From the NCBI GenBank assembly GCA_947453145.1, contig CANGFA010000016.1, forward strand, positions 1 to 60,044: a stretch of DNA of 60,044 nt. The letters are read 5' to 3'. The position numbers and the translations under genes are program-made. Below, in pieces: positions 52,379 to 60,044 of this stretch (the first letter of the stretch is position 1; each line of letters starts with the position of its first letter). A model generated the notes under the pieces. That model was not told where the DNA came from. It saw nothing but the letters and a program-made list of their open reading frames with translations, and did no database searches. Source of the stretch: Bacteroidota bacterium (lineage in GTDB: Bacteria; Bacteroidota; Bacteroidia; Chitinophagales; Chitinophagaceae).

Positions 52379-53611
52379 TTAGTGGATTTTTACCTTCACT
52401 TTTTCAATCCTGGTATCACTTACAGCCAAAATTTCGGCGTCAAAATGGGCTAGTTTAATCAGGGTCTTCACCTTGGGAATGGCTTCGTGGCAATGTATTA
52501 AATATCCGCTTAATGTTTCGGAGTTTTCAGCACCAAAATCAATGCCATACTTCTCTGTTAAATAATCTAACTCTAAACGGCCACTGAATATAAAATCCTT
52601 GTCAGATAACTTTTTCTCAATAAATTCTTGTTCATCATATTCATCATCAATTTCTCCAAATATTTCTTCTAATACATCTTCCATAGTTACAATGCCAGCG
52701 GTACCTCCAAACTCATCTACTACCCAGGCGATACTTTTTCTTTTTTTAGAAAAAAGATTTATCAAATCCGCGGCATTCATACTTTCGGGCACCAATATAA
52801 TTGGATGTATAATGGATGCAATATTTTTTGGTTTCTGAAACAAGTCCAATTGATGCACATAACCAACGATGCTGTCCAAAGTATCATCATATACGATTAA
52901 CTTACTTAGTTTAGTCTCTACAAACATGTCGCTTAATGCTTGTATGGTTGTGTTAACTTCTACGCCAATAATTTCTGTTCTAGGAACCAGGCACTCTCTA
53001 ATTTTGATATCTGGTAAGCTTAATGCATTTTCAAATAAGTCCTTATTTAATTCCTGTTGCTCGGGATGCTCAATGTTTTGTTGAACAAAATGAGCTAAAT
53101 CCACTTTAGAAAAGGCTTCTTTTTTATTTACTACTTTAACTTGCAATAAGTTACTTACTACCCATTGCGCAATACTTACTAATATTTTTGTGAGGGGACT
53201 AAATAGAATATGGAAAAATCTTGCAATGTAGGCAAAGCGCGCAATCATGGTGCTAGCCCTTGCTTTAAAAATGGCTTTAGGAATAAGCTCACCAATAATT
53301 AAAATCACCATCGTTGAGAGGATGGTATTGCCTAATAATATTGCATATGCGCCCGTATTTTTTGGCCATATATAGGTGTCCAATAATTGTTCAAATAAAA
53401 TGCCAAAAACCACTAGGGAAATGTTTAGACCAATTAAACAGGTTCCAATAAATTGAGTGGGTGCTTGCAAAAATTTAGCAATGATTAAACCGGCAGGGTC
53501 GCCGTTTTTCTTTTTTAACTCTAGGCTTAATCGGTTGGCACTCACAAAGCCAATCTCATATCCTGAGAAGAAACCTATTAAAATTAAGGAAGCAATAATA
53601 GCCAGTATCAT
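52379..53611 (-). CDS. CNNM/CorC-type hemolysin family membrane protein
   Basis: The 410-residue protein has an N-terminal DUF21 (CNNM) membrane domain with about four helices (MILAIIASLILIGFFSGYE start). A CBS pair follows (VPRTEIIGVEV; IAWVVDEFGGTAGIVTMEDV) and a C-terminal CorC/HlyC domain around GRLELDYLTEKYGIDF. Family members handle Mg2+ or Co2+ efflux; GldE of gliding Bacteroidota is a relative, but I cannot assign that identity. lptC lies 24 bases upstream. Confidence 0.9.
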   Translation of the reverse strand: MILAIIASLILIGFFSGYEIGFVSANRLSLELKKKNGDPAGLIIAKFLQAPTQFIGTCLIGLNISLVVFGILFEQLLDTYIWPKNTGAYAILLGNTILSTMVILIIGELIPKAIFKARASTMIARFAYIARFFHILFSPLTKILVSIAQWVVSNLLQVKVVNKKEAFSKVDLAHFVQQNIEHPEQQELNKDLFENALSLPDIKIRECLVPRTEIIGVEVNTTIQALSDMFVETKLSKLIVYDDTLDSIVGYVHQLDLFQKPKNIASIIHPIILVPESMNAADLINLFSKKRKSIAWVVDEFGGTAGIVTMEDVLEEIFGEIDDEYDEQEFIEKKLSDKDFIFSGRLELDYLTEKYGIDFGAENSETLSGYLIHCHEAIPKVKTLIKLAHFDAEILAVSDTRIEKVKVKIH

Positions 53612-53635
53612 AGTTAAAAATTACGCATATTTATT

Positions 53636-54220
53636 TTATAATGCAACTGTATCTGAAATAATTGCAAAACTATTTGATTGCGGCTTAAAAATCTTAATAT
53701 CGGTTAAGTCTTGATTGGCCTCGAATCCTAATCCATATACTTTAGAAATTGGATTGTGCTGTTTAACAACTACTTCTTTATCTGTGTGAAAAGTACTCGT
53801 CTTTTGATCCCAATACATTTCTCTACACCACAAGGTATCGCCTAGGGTCGTATACACCACTACATTGCCTCTTAAAAAAAACATATTCTCTTCCTGAATA
53901 TATTTTGCATAGTTGGCACTTAATTTACTATTTACAATTGCGCTATCCTTGTAAAAATCTACCTTAATGGTATTTGGGAATTCCACCATTTGGCCACTAT
54001 CCTGTAAATATTTTTTCATTACAGGTGCCATCATCTTTGCCGTCATCCTACCACCGTCACTCATATAAATTGCCACATCCTTACCTATATCAATGCCTCC
54101 TTTATTTTGGCTTAAAGCTTTTACCTCATTAATATTGTTTTCACAGGAGGCCATAAAAAAGCAGCTACATAAAATGGTAACTGCTGTAATATATTTAGTA
54201 TGAAATAAAGGATTAATCAT
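53636..54220 (-). CDS. lptC: LPS export ABC transporter periplasmic protein LptC
   Basis: LptC is the inner-membrane-anchored bridge protein of the Lpt lipopolysaccharide transport system. The start at 54220 (MINPLF) gives 194 residues with a lipobox MASC (Cys26), so it may be a lipoprotein, as in other Bacteroidota. The core shows the LptC pattern GRMTAKMMAPVMKKYLQDSG, VEFPNTIKVDFYKDS and LSANYAKYIQEENMFFLRGN with the following VVVYTTLGDTLWCREMYWDQ. It overlaps the upstream outer-membrane protein gene by 8 bases. Confidence 0.88.
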   Translation of the reverse strand: MINPLFHTKYITAVTILCSCFFMASCENNINEVKALSQNKGGIDIGKDVAIYMSDGGRMTAKMMAPVMKKYLQDSGQMVEFPNTIKVDFYKDSAIVNSKLSANYAKYIQEENMFFLRGNVVVYTTLGDTLWCREMYWDQKTSTFHTDKEVVVKQHNPISKVYGLGFEANQDLTDIKIFKPQSNSFAIISDTVAL

Positions 54221-55595
54221 ATTTGCGTTTGTTAAACCAAATATCACTTAAACTATATCCAAAAGTAAATTGAAAAAAGTTTTCTTGATAGCTATTTACG
54301 ATGGTTCCTCTATTACCAAATTGGAAGGCCATATTTAGCAATGAAAATTGGTAATCGTAAGAGCGATATTTTCTAATTGGGAATCCAGCTCCAATGGAGA
54401 AGCTAGTTACCTTTAATCCGTTTTGATCTATATTGATATAGTCTTTTCCTGTATTAAAACCTGCTCGGTAGGTAACTGTTGACCAGTAGTTTTCATAGTC
54501 TAATGCATTTGGACAAAATTGCACACAAACCCTAGTCATATAAGAGTTTGACAATAAATCATTTTGGCCATAAAAATTGTACTTGTCTTTCCAAGCTGCT
54601 TTATCAAATTCTAAACCCACTACCCATTGGTCATAAATTCCGTTATTGCTAATTTCCTTTTTATGAAAAGAAATTCCGGCAGTATAAATGGCAGGTAAAT
54701 TAATGCTACCAACATTATTGGATGACAAGGATACTGTGTCTAAATGTGTTTCTGTACCGGTTGTAAAAGTACCGGTGGATCTTAGAATATCTTGTTTGCC
54801 TGATAAAGTTTGATCCAATGTTGCTGTTGCACCATAACTTAAGGTATACTCTGTTTTATCTGTTGCTGTTTTATGTTGAACCGTTTTTAGGGGTATATCA
54901 CCTAAAATACCTAAGTGCAAGAAAAAACCTCCAAACAAAGTATTGGTACTTGCAATGGATTGATAAAATGCAGTAGAGTCCGTATTATATACAAATGATT
55001 TTATGTTTTGAATTTTCTTTTTCCCAAAATTATAACCAGTATTAAAACCTACACTTAAATGTTTCCATGACTTACCCGCTCCAATAAAAGCTTGGTTCAA
55101 TCCACCTTGTCCAATGTAGTTATTATACAAAGTATCGCCACTTGACATTACTTTTAATTCATCTATGGAGTAATTAATTTGGGTTAAAGGTCTTAGTCCA
55201 AAAGCCATCCCAATTTTATGCACTTTGTCTATTGGAACTCCCACAGCCACATAGTTGGGGACAAAATAAGTAGAGTTGAATTTAGAAACCGGATTCTGTC
55301 TCCTAAGTGAATTGTTGGTTAAATTCATGCCTAAGTCAAAAGTGGTCATGAATAAACTACCATAGGAAGCAGGATTATTAAAGTTAACTGATTGACCAAA
55401 ACTTCCATTCATACTAGAAGTGTAGGCAGCCGTGAAACCTCCCAAACCCTGACTGGTGGCGTTTTGACTATTAAAAACCTCGTTGCCTAATCCATATCTA
55501 GAAAACGGAGAATTAATTTGAGCTTTAGCAGGTAATAGAGAACAAACTAAAACGATTGAGGGTATCAGCCTAAGTATTTTTTTCACAAATAGCAT
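54213..55595 (-). CDS. Outer-membrane beta-barrel protein of unknown function
   Basis: The 460-residue protein has a signal peptide ending near AKAQ. The mature start INSPFSRYGLGN and the repeated amphipathic strands are those of a FadL-like or PorV-like barrel. No known channel motif is evident. It overlaps coaX by 26 bases at one end and lptC by 8 at the other, so the three are likely cotranscribed. The coaX-barrel-lptC arrangement recurs in Bacteroidota, but the barrel's role is not known to me. Confidence 0.82.
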   Translation of the reverse strand: MLFVKKILRLIPSIVLVCSLLPAKAQINSPFSRYGLGNEVFNSQNATSQGLGGFTAAYTSSMNGSFGQSVNFNNPASYGSLFMTTFDLGMNLTNNSLRRQNPVSKFNSTYFVPNYVAVGVPIDKVHKIGMAFGLRPLTQINYSIDELKVMSSGDTLYNNYIGQGGLNQAFIGAGKSWKHLSVGFNTGYNFGKKKIQNIKSFVYNTDSTAFYQSIASTNTLFGGFFLHLGILGDIPLKTVQHKTATDKTEYTLSYGATATLDQTLSGKQDILRSTGTFTTGTETHLDTVSLSSNNVGSINLPAIYTAGISFHKKEISNNGIYDQWVVGLEFDKAAWKDKYNFYGQNDLLSNSYMTRVCVQFCPNALDYENYWSTVTYRAGFNTGKDYINIDQNGLKVTSFSIGAGFPIRKYRSYDYQFSLLNMAFQFGNRGTIVNSYQENFFQFTFGYSLSDIWFNKRKYD

Positions 55596-56295
55596 AAAGT
55601 CCTTTAAATATTAAATTTTGGTCGGCAAATATCCTCTTTTTTAAGTGAGGCGCAAAATAACAAATGTCCCCGCCGGTTAATAGCACGTTAAAGTTGGCAT
55701 ATTTTTGTTCATAAGCCCCAATAATACCGTCAATTTCGGCTGCAATTCCCAAAATGACCCCACTTAAAAGGTTGGTTTTGGTGTCATATCCCACTAAAGT
55801 GAACTCAGAAGAGGGCTGGATAAGGGGTAAAAGCGCTGTTTGCTCATGCATGGCCTTAAAACGCATTTGCATGCCAGGAGAGATGCTTCCCCCCAAAAAT
55901 TGGTGTTGATTATTGACAAAATTGAAGGTAATACAGGTTCCCAAGGAAATAGCTAAACTATGTTGATGGGGGTATTTATCCACTGCTGCTGCAATAATAG
56001 CTAAGCGATCTGCTCCAATGGTTTCGGGTTTTCCAACAGGACTCGTAAAATTAATGATAGAGCTGGGCCCTAATAAATGAAATGAGCTGTTTTGAGATAA
56101 AAGGGCTTCAATACCTTTATCATGGTGAATCACCGAGGATAAAATGGTTTTAGCCGGGGTCCATTTATTGATTAGTGCTGTAATTTCAAATGTATCTCCT
56201 TTTTCAAGCACTACCACTTCCAACAACTCATTTTCCTTAAAAATGGCCGCTTTTAATCGGGTGTTTCCAAAATCAAAACAAATGGTGGTTGACAT
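55570..56295 (-). CDS. coaX: Type III pantothenate kinase
   Basis: CoaX phosphorylates pantothenate in the first step of coenzyme A synthesis. The 241-residue protein has the ATP-site DFGNTRLKAAIF near residue 8, the pantothenate-site GADRLA, SLGTCITFNFV and GGSISPGMQMRF. Length is slightly below the usual 250-260. A TAAATTTG box lies 16 bases upstream. It is the first gene of a minus-strand run through the outer-membrane protein and lptC. Confidence 0.93.
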   Translation of the reverse strand: MSTTICFDFGNTRLKAAIFKENELLEVVVLEKGDTFEITALINKWTPAKTILSSVIHHDKGIEALLSQNSSFHLLGPSSIINFTSPVGKPETIGADRLAIIAAAVDKYPHQHSLAISLGTCITFNFVNNQHQFLGGSISPGMQMRFKAMHEQTALLPLIQPSSEFTLVGYDTKTNLLSGVILGIAAEIDGIIGAYEQKYANFNVLLTGGDICYFAPHLKKRIFADQNLIFKGLYAICEKNT

Positions 56296-56311
56296 ATACT
56301 TTTTCTAAGCT

Positions 56312-56319
56312 CAAATTTA
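56312..56319 (-). promoter_or_regulatory. Bacteroidota-type -7 box for coaX
   Basis: The minus strand reads TAAATTTG, matching TAnnTTTG, ending 16 bases before the coaX ATG. It would drive coaX, the barrel gene and lptC. Confidence 0.45.
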
Positions 56320-56400
56320 AACCCTTTGTAGCAAAGTTTGATTAAAACAGTAGGCAAGTTGCAAAAGATTTCGGTTATTTGGAGAACAAATTAAAAGGAC

Positions 56401-57276
56401 ATGAAGATTGCCGGATTTACCATTATCAAAAATGCAGTGACCAATGATTTCCCCATCTTGGAAGCCATTCGATCCATTCTTCCTGTGGTGGATGAAATGA
56501 TTGTTTTAATTGGTGATTCCAGCGATGAGACCATTGCCTTAATAGAATCCACTGGAGATCCTAAAATAAAAATTCATCATTCGGTTTGGGATAAAAATTT
56601 AAGAAAAGGAGGAACGGTGCTTGCCGTTGAAACAAACAAAGCTTTTCAGCTAATTGATGATTCATTTACTTGGGCTTTTTATATTCAGGGAGACGAGGTA
56701 GTGCACGAAAAATACCATGCAAATATTTTAGCTGCTTGTGCGCAGTACGAAAAGGACGAAGCAGTGCAGGGATTATTATTCAGGTATAAACATTTCTTTG
56801 GAACCTATGATTATGTTGGTGATAGCAGAAAATGGTATGCGCACGAAACACGCATTATTAGAAATAATAAATTGATTAGTGCGTATAAAGATGCACAAGG
56901 ATTTAGAATAGGCAAGTCCAAATTACCAGTAGCCGCTATTAATGCGAGCATTTATCATTATGGTTGGGTAAAGAGCCCCGAACAAATGCGAAAGAAACAA
57001 AAAGAGAGCGCTACTTTTTGGAACGATGACACAAAAATGTCAGCAATTATTTCTAGTCCTGATTATTATGATTTTTCGGGATTCGATTCTTTAGAAAAAT
57101 TCACGGACACACATCCCAATGTTATGCTAGATCGGATTCAAAGAAAAAATTGGGCTATTGATTTAGATATTTCAAAAAAGAATTTCTCTTTCAAAAACAG
57201 AATTTTATATTATTTTGAAAAGTGGACAGGTATAAGACCTTTTGATTTTAGAAATCATCAAATTATTAGACCTTAA
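56401..57276 (+). CDS. Glycosyltransferase family 2-like protein
   Basis: The 291-residue cytoplasmic protein has a GT-A-like start (MKIAGFTIIKNAVTNDFPIL, then SILPVVDEMIVLIGDSSDET). A metal-binding Asp-like motif is found in FYIQGDEVVHEKY. The rest is less conserved, ending in a basic region. It resembles GT2 enzymes acting on sugars of unknown identity. An AGGAC ribosome-binding site precedes the ATG. Its last base overlaps the meaB start. Confidence 0.75.
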   Translation: MKIAGFTIIKNAVTNDFPILEAIRSILPVVDEMIVLIGDSSDETIALIESTGDPKIKIHHSVWDKNLRKGGTVLAVETNKAFQLIDDSFTWAFYIQGDEVVHEKYHANILAACAQYEKDEAVQGLLFRYKHFFGTYDYVGDSRKWYAHETRIIRNNKLISAYKDAQGFRIGKSKLPVAAINASIYHYGWVKSPEQMRKKQKESATFWNDDTKMSAIISSPDYYDFSGFDSLEKFTDTHPNVMLDRIQRKNWAIDLDISKKNFSFKNRILYYFEKWTGIRPFDFRNHQIIRP

Positions 57277-58010
57277 TGTTATACAGCATACAAGAAATAA
57301 AGGAGGGTGTTAAAAAAGGAGACTTTCTTTTTTTATCAAAGACAATTTCGCATATTGAAAATCAGGAGGAAGGCGCTGCTGCGTATACATCCGAATTGCC
57401 CATGGACAAAGTGCCTGTACTTGGATTTACAGGTCCTCCAGGTGCAGGAAAAAGCACCTTAATAGCCTCCCTAGTTGGCGCGCTTGTGAATGAACAAAAA
57501 AAAGTAGCTGTTCTTTCCGTGGATCCAAGTTCTGTAATTCATGAAGGTGCATTATTGGGTGACAGAATTAGAATGAGAGAGTGGTATTTGCATCCGTCTG
57601 TTTTTATAAGATCCTTAGCTACCAGGGGACATTTGGGTGGATTGATACAAAACATAGACCAAGTAGTTTTGCTTTTGCAATCCGCAGGTTTTGATTATAT
57701 CATTTTAGAAACAGTAGGAGTGGGGCAGTCCGAAGTGCAGGTTGCAAAAATTGCTTATCCAACCGTATTGGTATTGGTGCCAGAAGCGGGGGACGAAATT
57801 CAAATGATGAAATCTGGTTTATTTGAAGTGGCCAATATTTATGTAGTAAATAAATGTGATCGACCTGAAGCGCAAAAATTTGCCAATCATTTAAAACAAA
57901 CATTAGCAGATAGAAGTAGTGCTGCTAAAAAAACTTACATAGTTCAAACCACTGCAAATACTAAAGAAGGAATTTTGGAATTATTAGACGTTATTAAACA
58001 ATTTGGTTAA
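57276..58010 (+). CDS. meaB: MeaB/ArgK-type G3E-related GTPase, short form
   Basis: This is a P-loop GTPase of the MeaB group, which protects or loads adenosylcobalamin mutases. The P-loop is GPPGAGKST (53-61), then SVDPSS, GDRIRM, ETVGVGQSE (switch) and VVNKCDRPE. At 244 residues it lacks the C-terminal dimerisation extension of the roughly 330-residue canonical proteins. No mutase genes are in the window. It overlaps the glycosyltransferase gene by 1 base and is followed by a membrane protein 10 bases later. Confidence 0.85.
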   Translation: MLYSIQEIKEGVKKGDFLFLSKTISHIENQEEGAAAYTSELPMDKVPVLGFTGPPGAGKSTLIASLVGALVNEQKKVAVLSVDPSSVIHEGALLGDRIRMREWYLHPSVFIRSLATRGHLGGLIQNIDQVVLLLQSAGFDYIILETVGVGQSEVQVAKIAYPTVLVLVPEAGDEIQMMKSGLFEVANIYVVNKCDRPEAQKFANHLKQTLADRSSAAKKTYIVQTTANTKEGILELLDVIKQFG

Positions 58011-58020
58011 CCACTAATCC

Positions 58021-59211
58021 ATGAGTCATTTAAAATTAAAATTTAGTAAACTTTTTGATAATAATAAAGTAGCAGCTATTATTTGGTTTGGATTGGTGGC
58101 GATTGCTTTGTTGAATGCAGTAAAGGGAGATGCGTATAATAACTTTATCATTTTTAAACAGTCTTTTTTCCATTTAAAGAATCATACCAATTTATATCTG
58201 GAATATATTAATGAATACAAGGATCATTATTATTATAGTCCAAGTTTCCCGGTTTTTGTTATTCCTTTTGCATTTTTACCCAATTTAATAGCGCCCTTTG
58301 CTTGGGGTTTCTTTGATGCCGGTATTTTGTATTATGCCATTAGGCAATTACCTATTAAGGCAAAATATCAAAACTTTATTTTGTTGCTTTCGGCAAATGA
58401 AATGATGAACGCAAGTTCTAATTTACAAAGCAACGGTATTATGGCTGCTACTATTATTTTGTCTTTTGTTTATTTATTAAAGCAAAAAGAAAGTAGTTCG
58501 GTGCTGATGATGCTGCTAGGATTTTTTATAAAGTTGTATAGCATAACCGGATTGGCTTTTTTCTTTTTCAGTAAGAATAAAATTAAGTTTATTCTATATT
58601 TTATAGCTTGGGCCATCGTTATTATTTGCCTGCCCCTACTTATTACAAGCCCTGCTAACTTAGTACAGTGTTACCGAGATTGGTTTGCCGCATTATCCTT
58701 AAAATCTAATTTTGACATCACCGTTTCGATGCATCAAAATATGGTGGACATTACATTACAGGGAATGGTTAAAAGAATTTTTAATTTACCCAATTTAGTA
58801 AAGTGGTATTTTATTATTCCAGCATTAATTGTTTTTGGAGCGCAGTATTTGTTTTACAATTATTTTAAACATCCTGTTTATCAACTGTATATTTTATGTT
58901 CGGTATTGCTTTTTATAATTGTGTTTAATACTGGAACCGAATCGCCTACTTATATTATTGGGGTCCCCGCTATTTGCTTATGGTACACTTTGCAAGAAAA
59001 AACAAAGTGGATGAACGTGCTTTTTATAATAGCAATATTTTTTTCCAGTTTCTCTTACTCCGATTTGCTTACGCCTTGGGTAAGAACACATATTATGATG
59101 CCCTATGCATTAAAAGCATTGGGTTGCTTTATGGTTTGGGTAGTCATTGCAATACAGATATTTACCAAACAGTTTTTAAAAGTAAGTGTCGAGAAATTAA
59201 AGGTATATTAA
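58021..59211 (+). CDS. DUF2029 (GT87-like) membrane protein
   Basis: The 396-residue polytopic protein has about nine hydrophobic helices and the DUF2029/GT87 pattern. The first loop holds GDAYNNFIIFKQSFFHLKN with the following HTNLYLEYINEYKDHYYYSP, and TM-adjacent stretches include ANEMMNASSNLQSNGIMAA and MVDITLQGMVKRIF. Family members use polyprenyl-phosphate sugars, such as alpha-mannosyltransferases of actinobacteria. Position next to a GT2-like gene suggests a small glycan locus, but no product can be named. Confidence 0.82.
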   Translation: MSHLKLKFSKLFDNNKVAAIIWFGLVAIALLNAVKGDAYNNFIIFKQSFFHLKNHTNLYLEYINEYKDHYYYSPSFPVFVIPFAFLPNLIAPFAWGFFDAGILYYAIRQLPIKAKYQNFILLLSANEMMNASSNLQSNGIMAATIILSFVYLLKQKESSSVLMMLLGFFIKLYSITGLAFFFFSKNKIKFILYFIAWAIVIICLPLLITSPANLVQCYRDWFAALSLKSNFDITVSMHQNMVDITLQGMVKRIFNLPNLVKWYFIIPALIVFGAQYLFYNYFKHPVYQLYILCSVLLFIIVFNTGTESPTYIIGVPAICLWYTLQEKTKWMNVLFIIAIFFSSFSYSDLLTPWVRTHIMMPYALKALGCFMVWVVIAIQIFTKQFLKVSVEKLKVY

Positions 59212-59242
59212 TTTAGTAAGACTCAATTTTTAAAAAACAGGA

Positions 59243-59449
59243 TTATCCTTGCTTTTCATTCTTCCACCATCTAATGGCGATATAGCCCATGATGGCAAAT
59301 GGCATGGCAGCTAAGTATAAAGTGCCAAAATTAAAGCCCTTTCCAGCGTCCTCCCCCATTTGACTGGCTGTTTTAGTACAAATTGCACACTGAGCAAATA
59401 GGCTGGCTGTAAAAACTTGTAGGAGGATAATAAGTAAGATGCGCTTCAT
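59243..59449 (-). CDS. Small exported membrane protein with CxxC motif
   Basis: The 68-residue protein has a signal-like N-terminal helix ending near LFAQ. A CAICTK motif (Cys20 and Cys23) comes directly after it, then a short hydrophilic stretch and a C-terminal membrane helix (GTLYLAAMPFAIMGYIAIRW). Very small proteins of this layout recur in Bacteroidota, but I cannot assign a function. The gene stands alone, converging with the DUF2029 gene. Confidence 0.7.
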   Translation of the reverse strand: MKRILLIILLQVFTASLFAQCAICTKTASQMGEDAGKGFNFGTLYLAAMPFAIMGYIAIRWWKNEKQG

Positions 59450-59466
59450 AGGGGCAAAATTACAAT

Positions 59467-59498
59467 AAAAAAACCCGAACGTACAAAAGCAGTTCGGG
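59467..59498 (-). terminator. Intrinsic terminator after the bTHX gene
   Basis: On the minus strand a 7-base-pair stem (CCCGAAC with GTTCGGG) around an 11-base loop is followed by seven T residues. It lies 25 bases after the bTHX stop codon. Confidence 0.82.
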
Positions 59499-59523
59499 GA
59501 ATCTTATTAGAAAGCAAACGGTC

Positions 59524-59637
59524 TTATGCGCTCGCTTTAGTCGCTTTTTTAGCTTTAGTAGTCTTGTGAGGTCTGCTCTTTCCGAAAGAACCTAAGAATC
59601 TTTTTCCTTTAGCTGTTTTTTTATCTCCTCTACCCAT
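59524..59637 (-). CDS. 30S ribosomal protein bTHX
   Basis: This 37-residue basic peptide begins MGRGDKKTAKGKRFLGSFGK and continues SRPHKTTKAKKATKASA, matching the bTHX family of the small ribosomal subunit. The frame is too short for ordinary ORF calling, but the family's N-terminal motif is exact and it is flanked by terminators on both sides, so it has its own transcript. Its neighbour HU is also a highly expressed small basic protein. Confidence 0.92.
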   Translation of the reverse strand: MGRGDKKTAKGKRFLGSFGKSRPHKTTKAKKATKASA

Positions 59638-59674
59638 AATAGTGTGTTTTTTAGTGATTGGATAGCAAAAATAA

Positions 59675-59702
59675 AAAAACCCCCTGATATAAGGGGGTTT
59701 TT
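59675..59702 (-). terminator. Intrinsic terminator after the HU gene
   Basis: On the minus strand an 11-base-pair stem (AAAAACCCCCT with AGGGGGTTTTT) around a 6-base loop is followed by a T run. It lies 18 bases after the HU stop codon. Confidence 0.88.
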
Positions 59703-59720
59703 ATTGAAATAAATTTCAAA

Positions 59721-59990
59721 TTACAATTTTCCGCTTAATTCTTTACCAGCCTTGAATTTTGCAACTTTTTTAGCTTTGATCTTGATTGTAGCCCCAGTTT
59801 GTGGGTTACGACCAGTTCTTGCAGCACGCTTAGATACTGAGAAAGTACCAAAACCTACTAAAGTTACTTTGTCACCTTTTTTCAAAGATTTAGTTACTGC
59901 TTCGATGAAAGCATCTAAAGCTGCGTTAGCTGATGTTTTTGGTAAATCTGCGCTGTCCGCGATGTGTGCGATTAATTCTGCTTTGTTCAT
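59721..59990 (-). CDS. HU family DNA-binding protein
   Basis: The 89-residue nucleoid protein has the HU dimer core ([20 protein letters not shown]), then [20 protein letters not shown] and the DNA-binding arm [20 protein letters not shown]. It is a homodimeric non-specific DNA bender. The gene has its own TAAATTTG promoter box and terminator, and is likely one of the most highly expressed genes in the window. Confidence 0.96.
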   Translation of the reverse strand: MNKAELIAHIADSADLPKTSANAALDAFIEAVTKSLKKGDKVTLVGFGTFSVSKRAARTGRNPQTGATIKIKAKKVAKFKAGKELSGKL

Positions 59991-60022
59991 AGATGTGTTT
60001 TTTATAGTTTTAAACGATAGAA

Positions 60023-60030
60023 CAAATTTA
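60023..60030 (-). promoter_or_regulatory. Bacteroidota-type -7 box for the HU gene
   Basis: The minus strand reads TAAATTTG, matching TAnnTTTG, 32 bases before the HU ATG. The -33 element, if present, would lie beyond the right edge of the window. Confidence 0.45.
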
Positions 60031-60044
60031 TTAGGTTTTATGAA

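Noticed and set aside
1..60044. Scan for tRNA genes, CRISPR arrays, insertion sequences, prophage genes and restriction or defence systems
   Set aside because: No cloverleaf-like segment, direct-repeat array, transposase, integrase or defence-family motif was recognised by eye. A short tRNA could still be missed without a covariance-model search.

Overview
This window is a gene-dense, AT-rich bacterial chromosome segment. I read it as Bacteroidota, most likely family Chitinophagaceae. The evidence is the gliding-associated gldC, an IPExxxVDY-family protein, the nadK / DUF6089 / uppS / bamA / ompH / ompH gene order, small ribosomal protein bTHX, a DUF1080 protein, and promoter-like TAnnTTTG boxes in place of E. 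coli-type -10 boxes. No tRNA, rRNA, CRISPR array, insertion sequence or phage gene was recognised. No stretch over about 210 bases lacks a gene, so there are no long empty intervals to describe. Both ends are ordinary chromosome, and feoB is cut by the left edge.

Layout. 1-6.1 kb: feoB (partial), an M28 peptidase with a PDZ domain, an IPExxxVDY protein, and birA-selD on the minus strand. 6.1-11.3 kb: rsfS, ftsH, a LUD-domain protein, lpxH and an MscS channel, all on plus. 11.3-18.2 kb: a MerR regulator diverging from a run holding a remote glycosyltransferase-like gene, gldC, a GatB/YqeY protein, cvpA, a hydrolase, a CBS protein, a TamA/BamA-like barrel and nadK. 18.2-24.6 kb: the envelope-biogenesis block DUF6089-uppS-bamA-ompH-ompH followed by murI. 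24.6-25.8 kb: rpmH-rnpA-yidD. 25.8-26.4 kb: sodA.

26.6-37.7 kb is the most distinctive region. It holds tadA, a secreted DUF1080 protein, a monohaem cytochrome c lipoprotein, a cytosolic TIM-barrel isomerase and a cytosolic Gfo/Idh/MocA oxidoreductase on minus. Diverging on plus are a Tat-exported hydroxypyruvate-isomerase-like TIM barrel, a GMC oxidoreductase, a gluconate-2-dehydrogenase subunit-3-like protein carrying a Tat signal, and a second Tat-exported TIM barrel. A PLP aminotransferase-fold gene and a Tat-exported Gfo/Idh/MocA protein follow on minus. I interpret this as a periplasmic sugar or glycoside oxidation-and-cleavage system: the GMC enzyme oxidises the sugar, electrons go to the cytochrome, DUF1080 and TIM-barrel enzymes cleave or isomerise the keto-sugar, and Gfo/Idh proteins finish the job. 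The tatC gene needed for its export lies at 51.5 kb. The substrate cannot be told from sequence.

37.8-49.3 kb: aldehyde dehydrogenase, membrane-anchored glutathione peroxidase, a dus gene, CPBP protease, DUF2007 protein, cdsA-psd (phospholipid synthesis), a YjjG-type phosphatase, an SDR enzyme, a small hypothetical, a TIGR02757 protein, a cystathionine-synthase-type PLP enzyme, an SdpI-like membrane protein and a deoxyhypusine-synthase-like enzyme. 49.4-56.3 kb, all minus: a second M28 peptidase, rpiB, tatC, a CNNM/CorC-type membrane protein, lptC, an outer-membrane protein and coaX. 56.4-60 kb: a glycosyltransferase, a short MeaB-type GTPase, a DUF2029 membrane glycosyltransferase, a small CxxC membrane protein, bTHX and HU.

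Several TAnnTTTG boxes end only 4-17 bases before the start codon, which suggests leaderless or nearly leaderless transcripts. Eight intrinsic terminators are visible, three of them between convergent genes. All functional calls come from reading motifs by eye; no database search was run.
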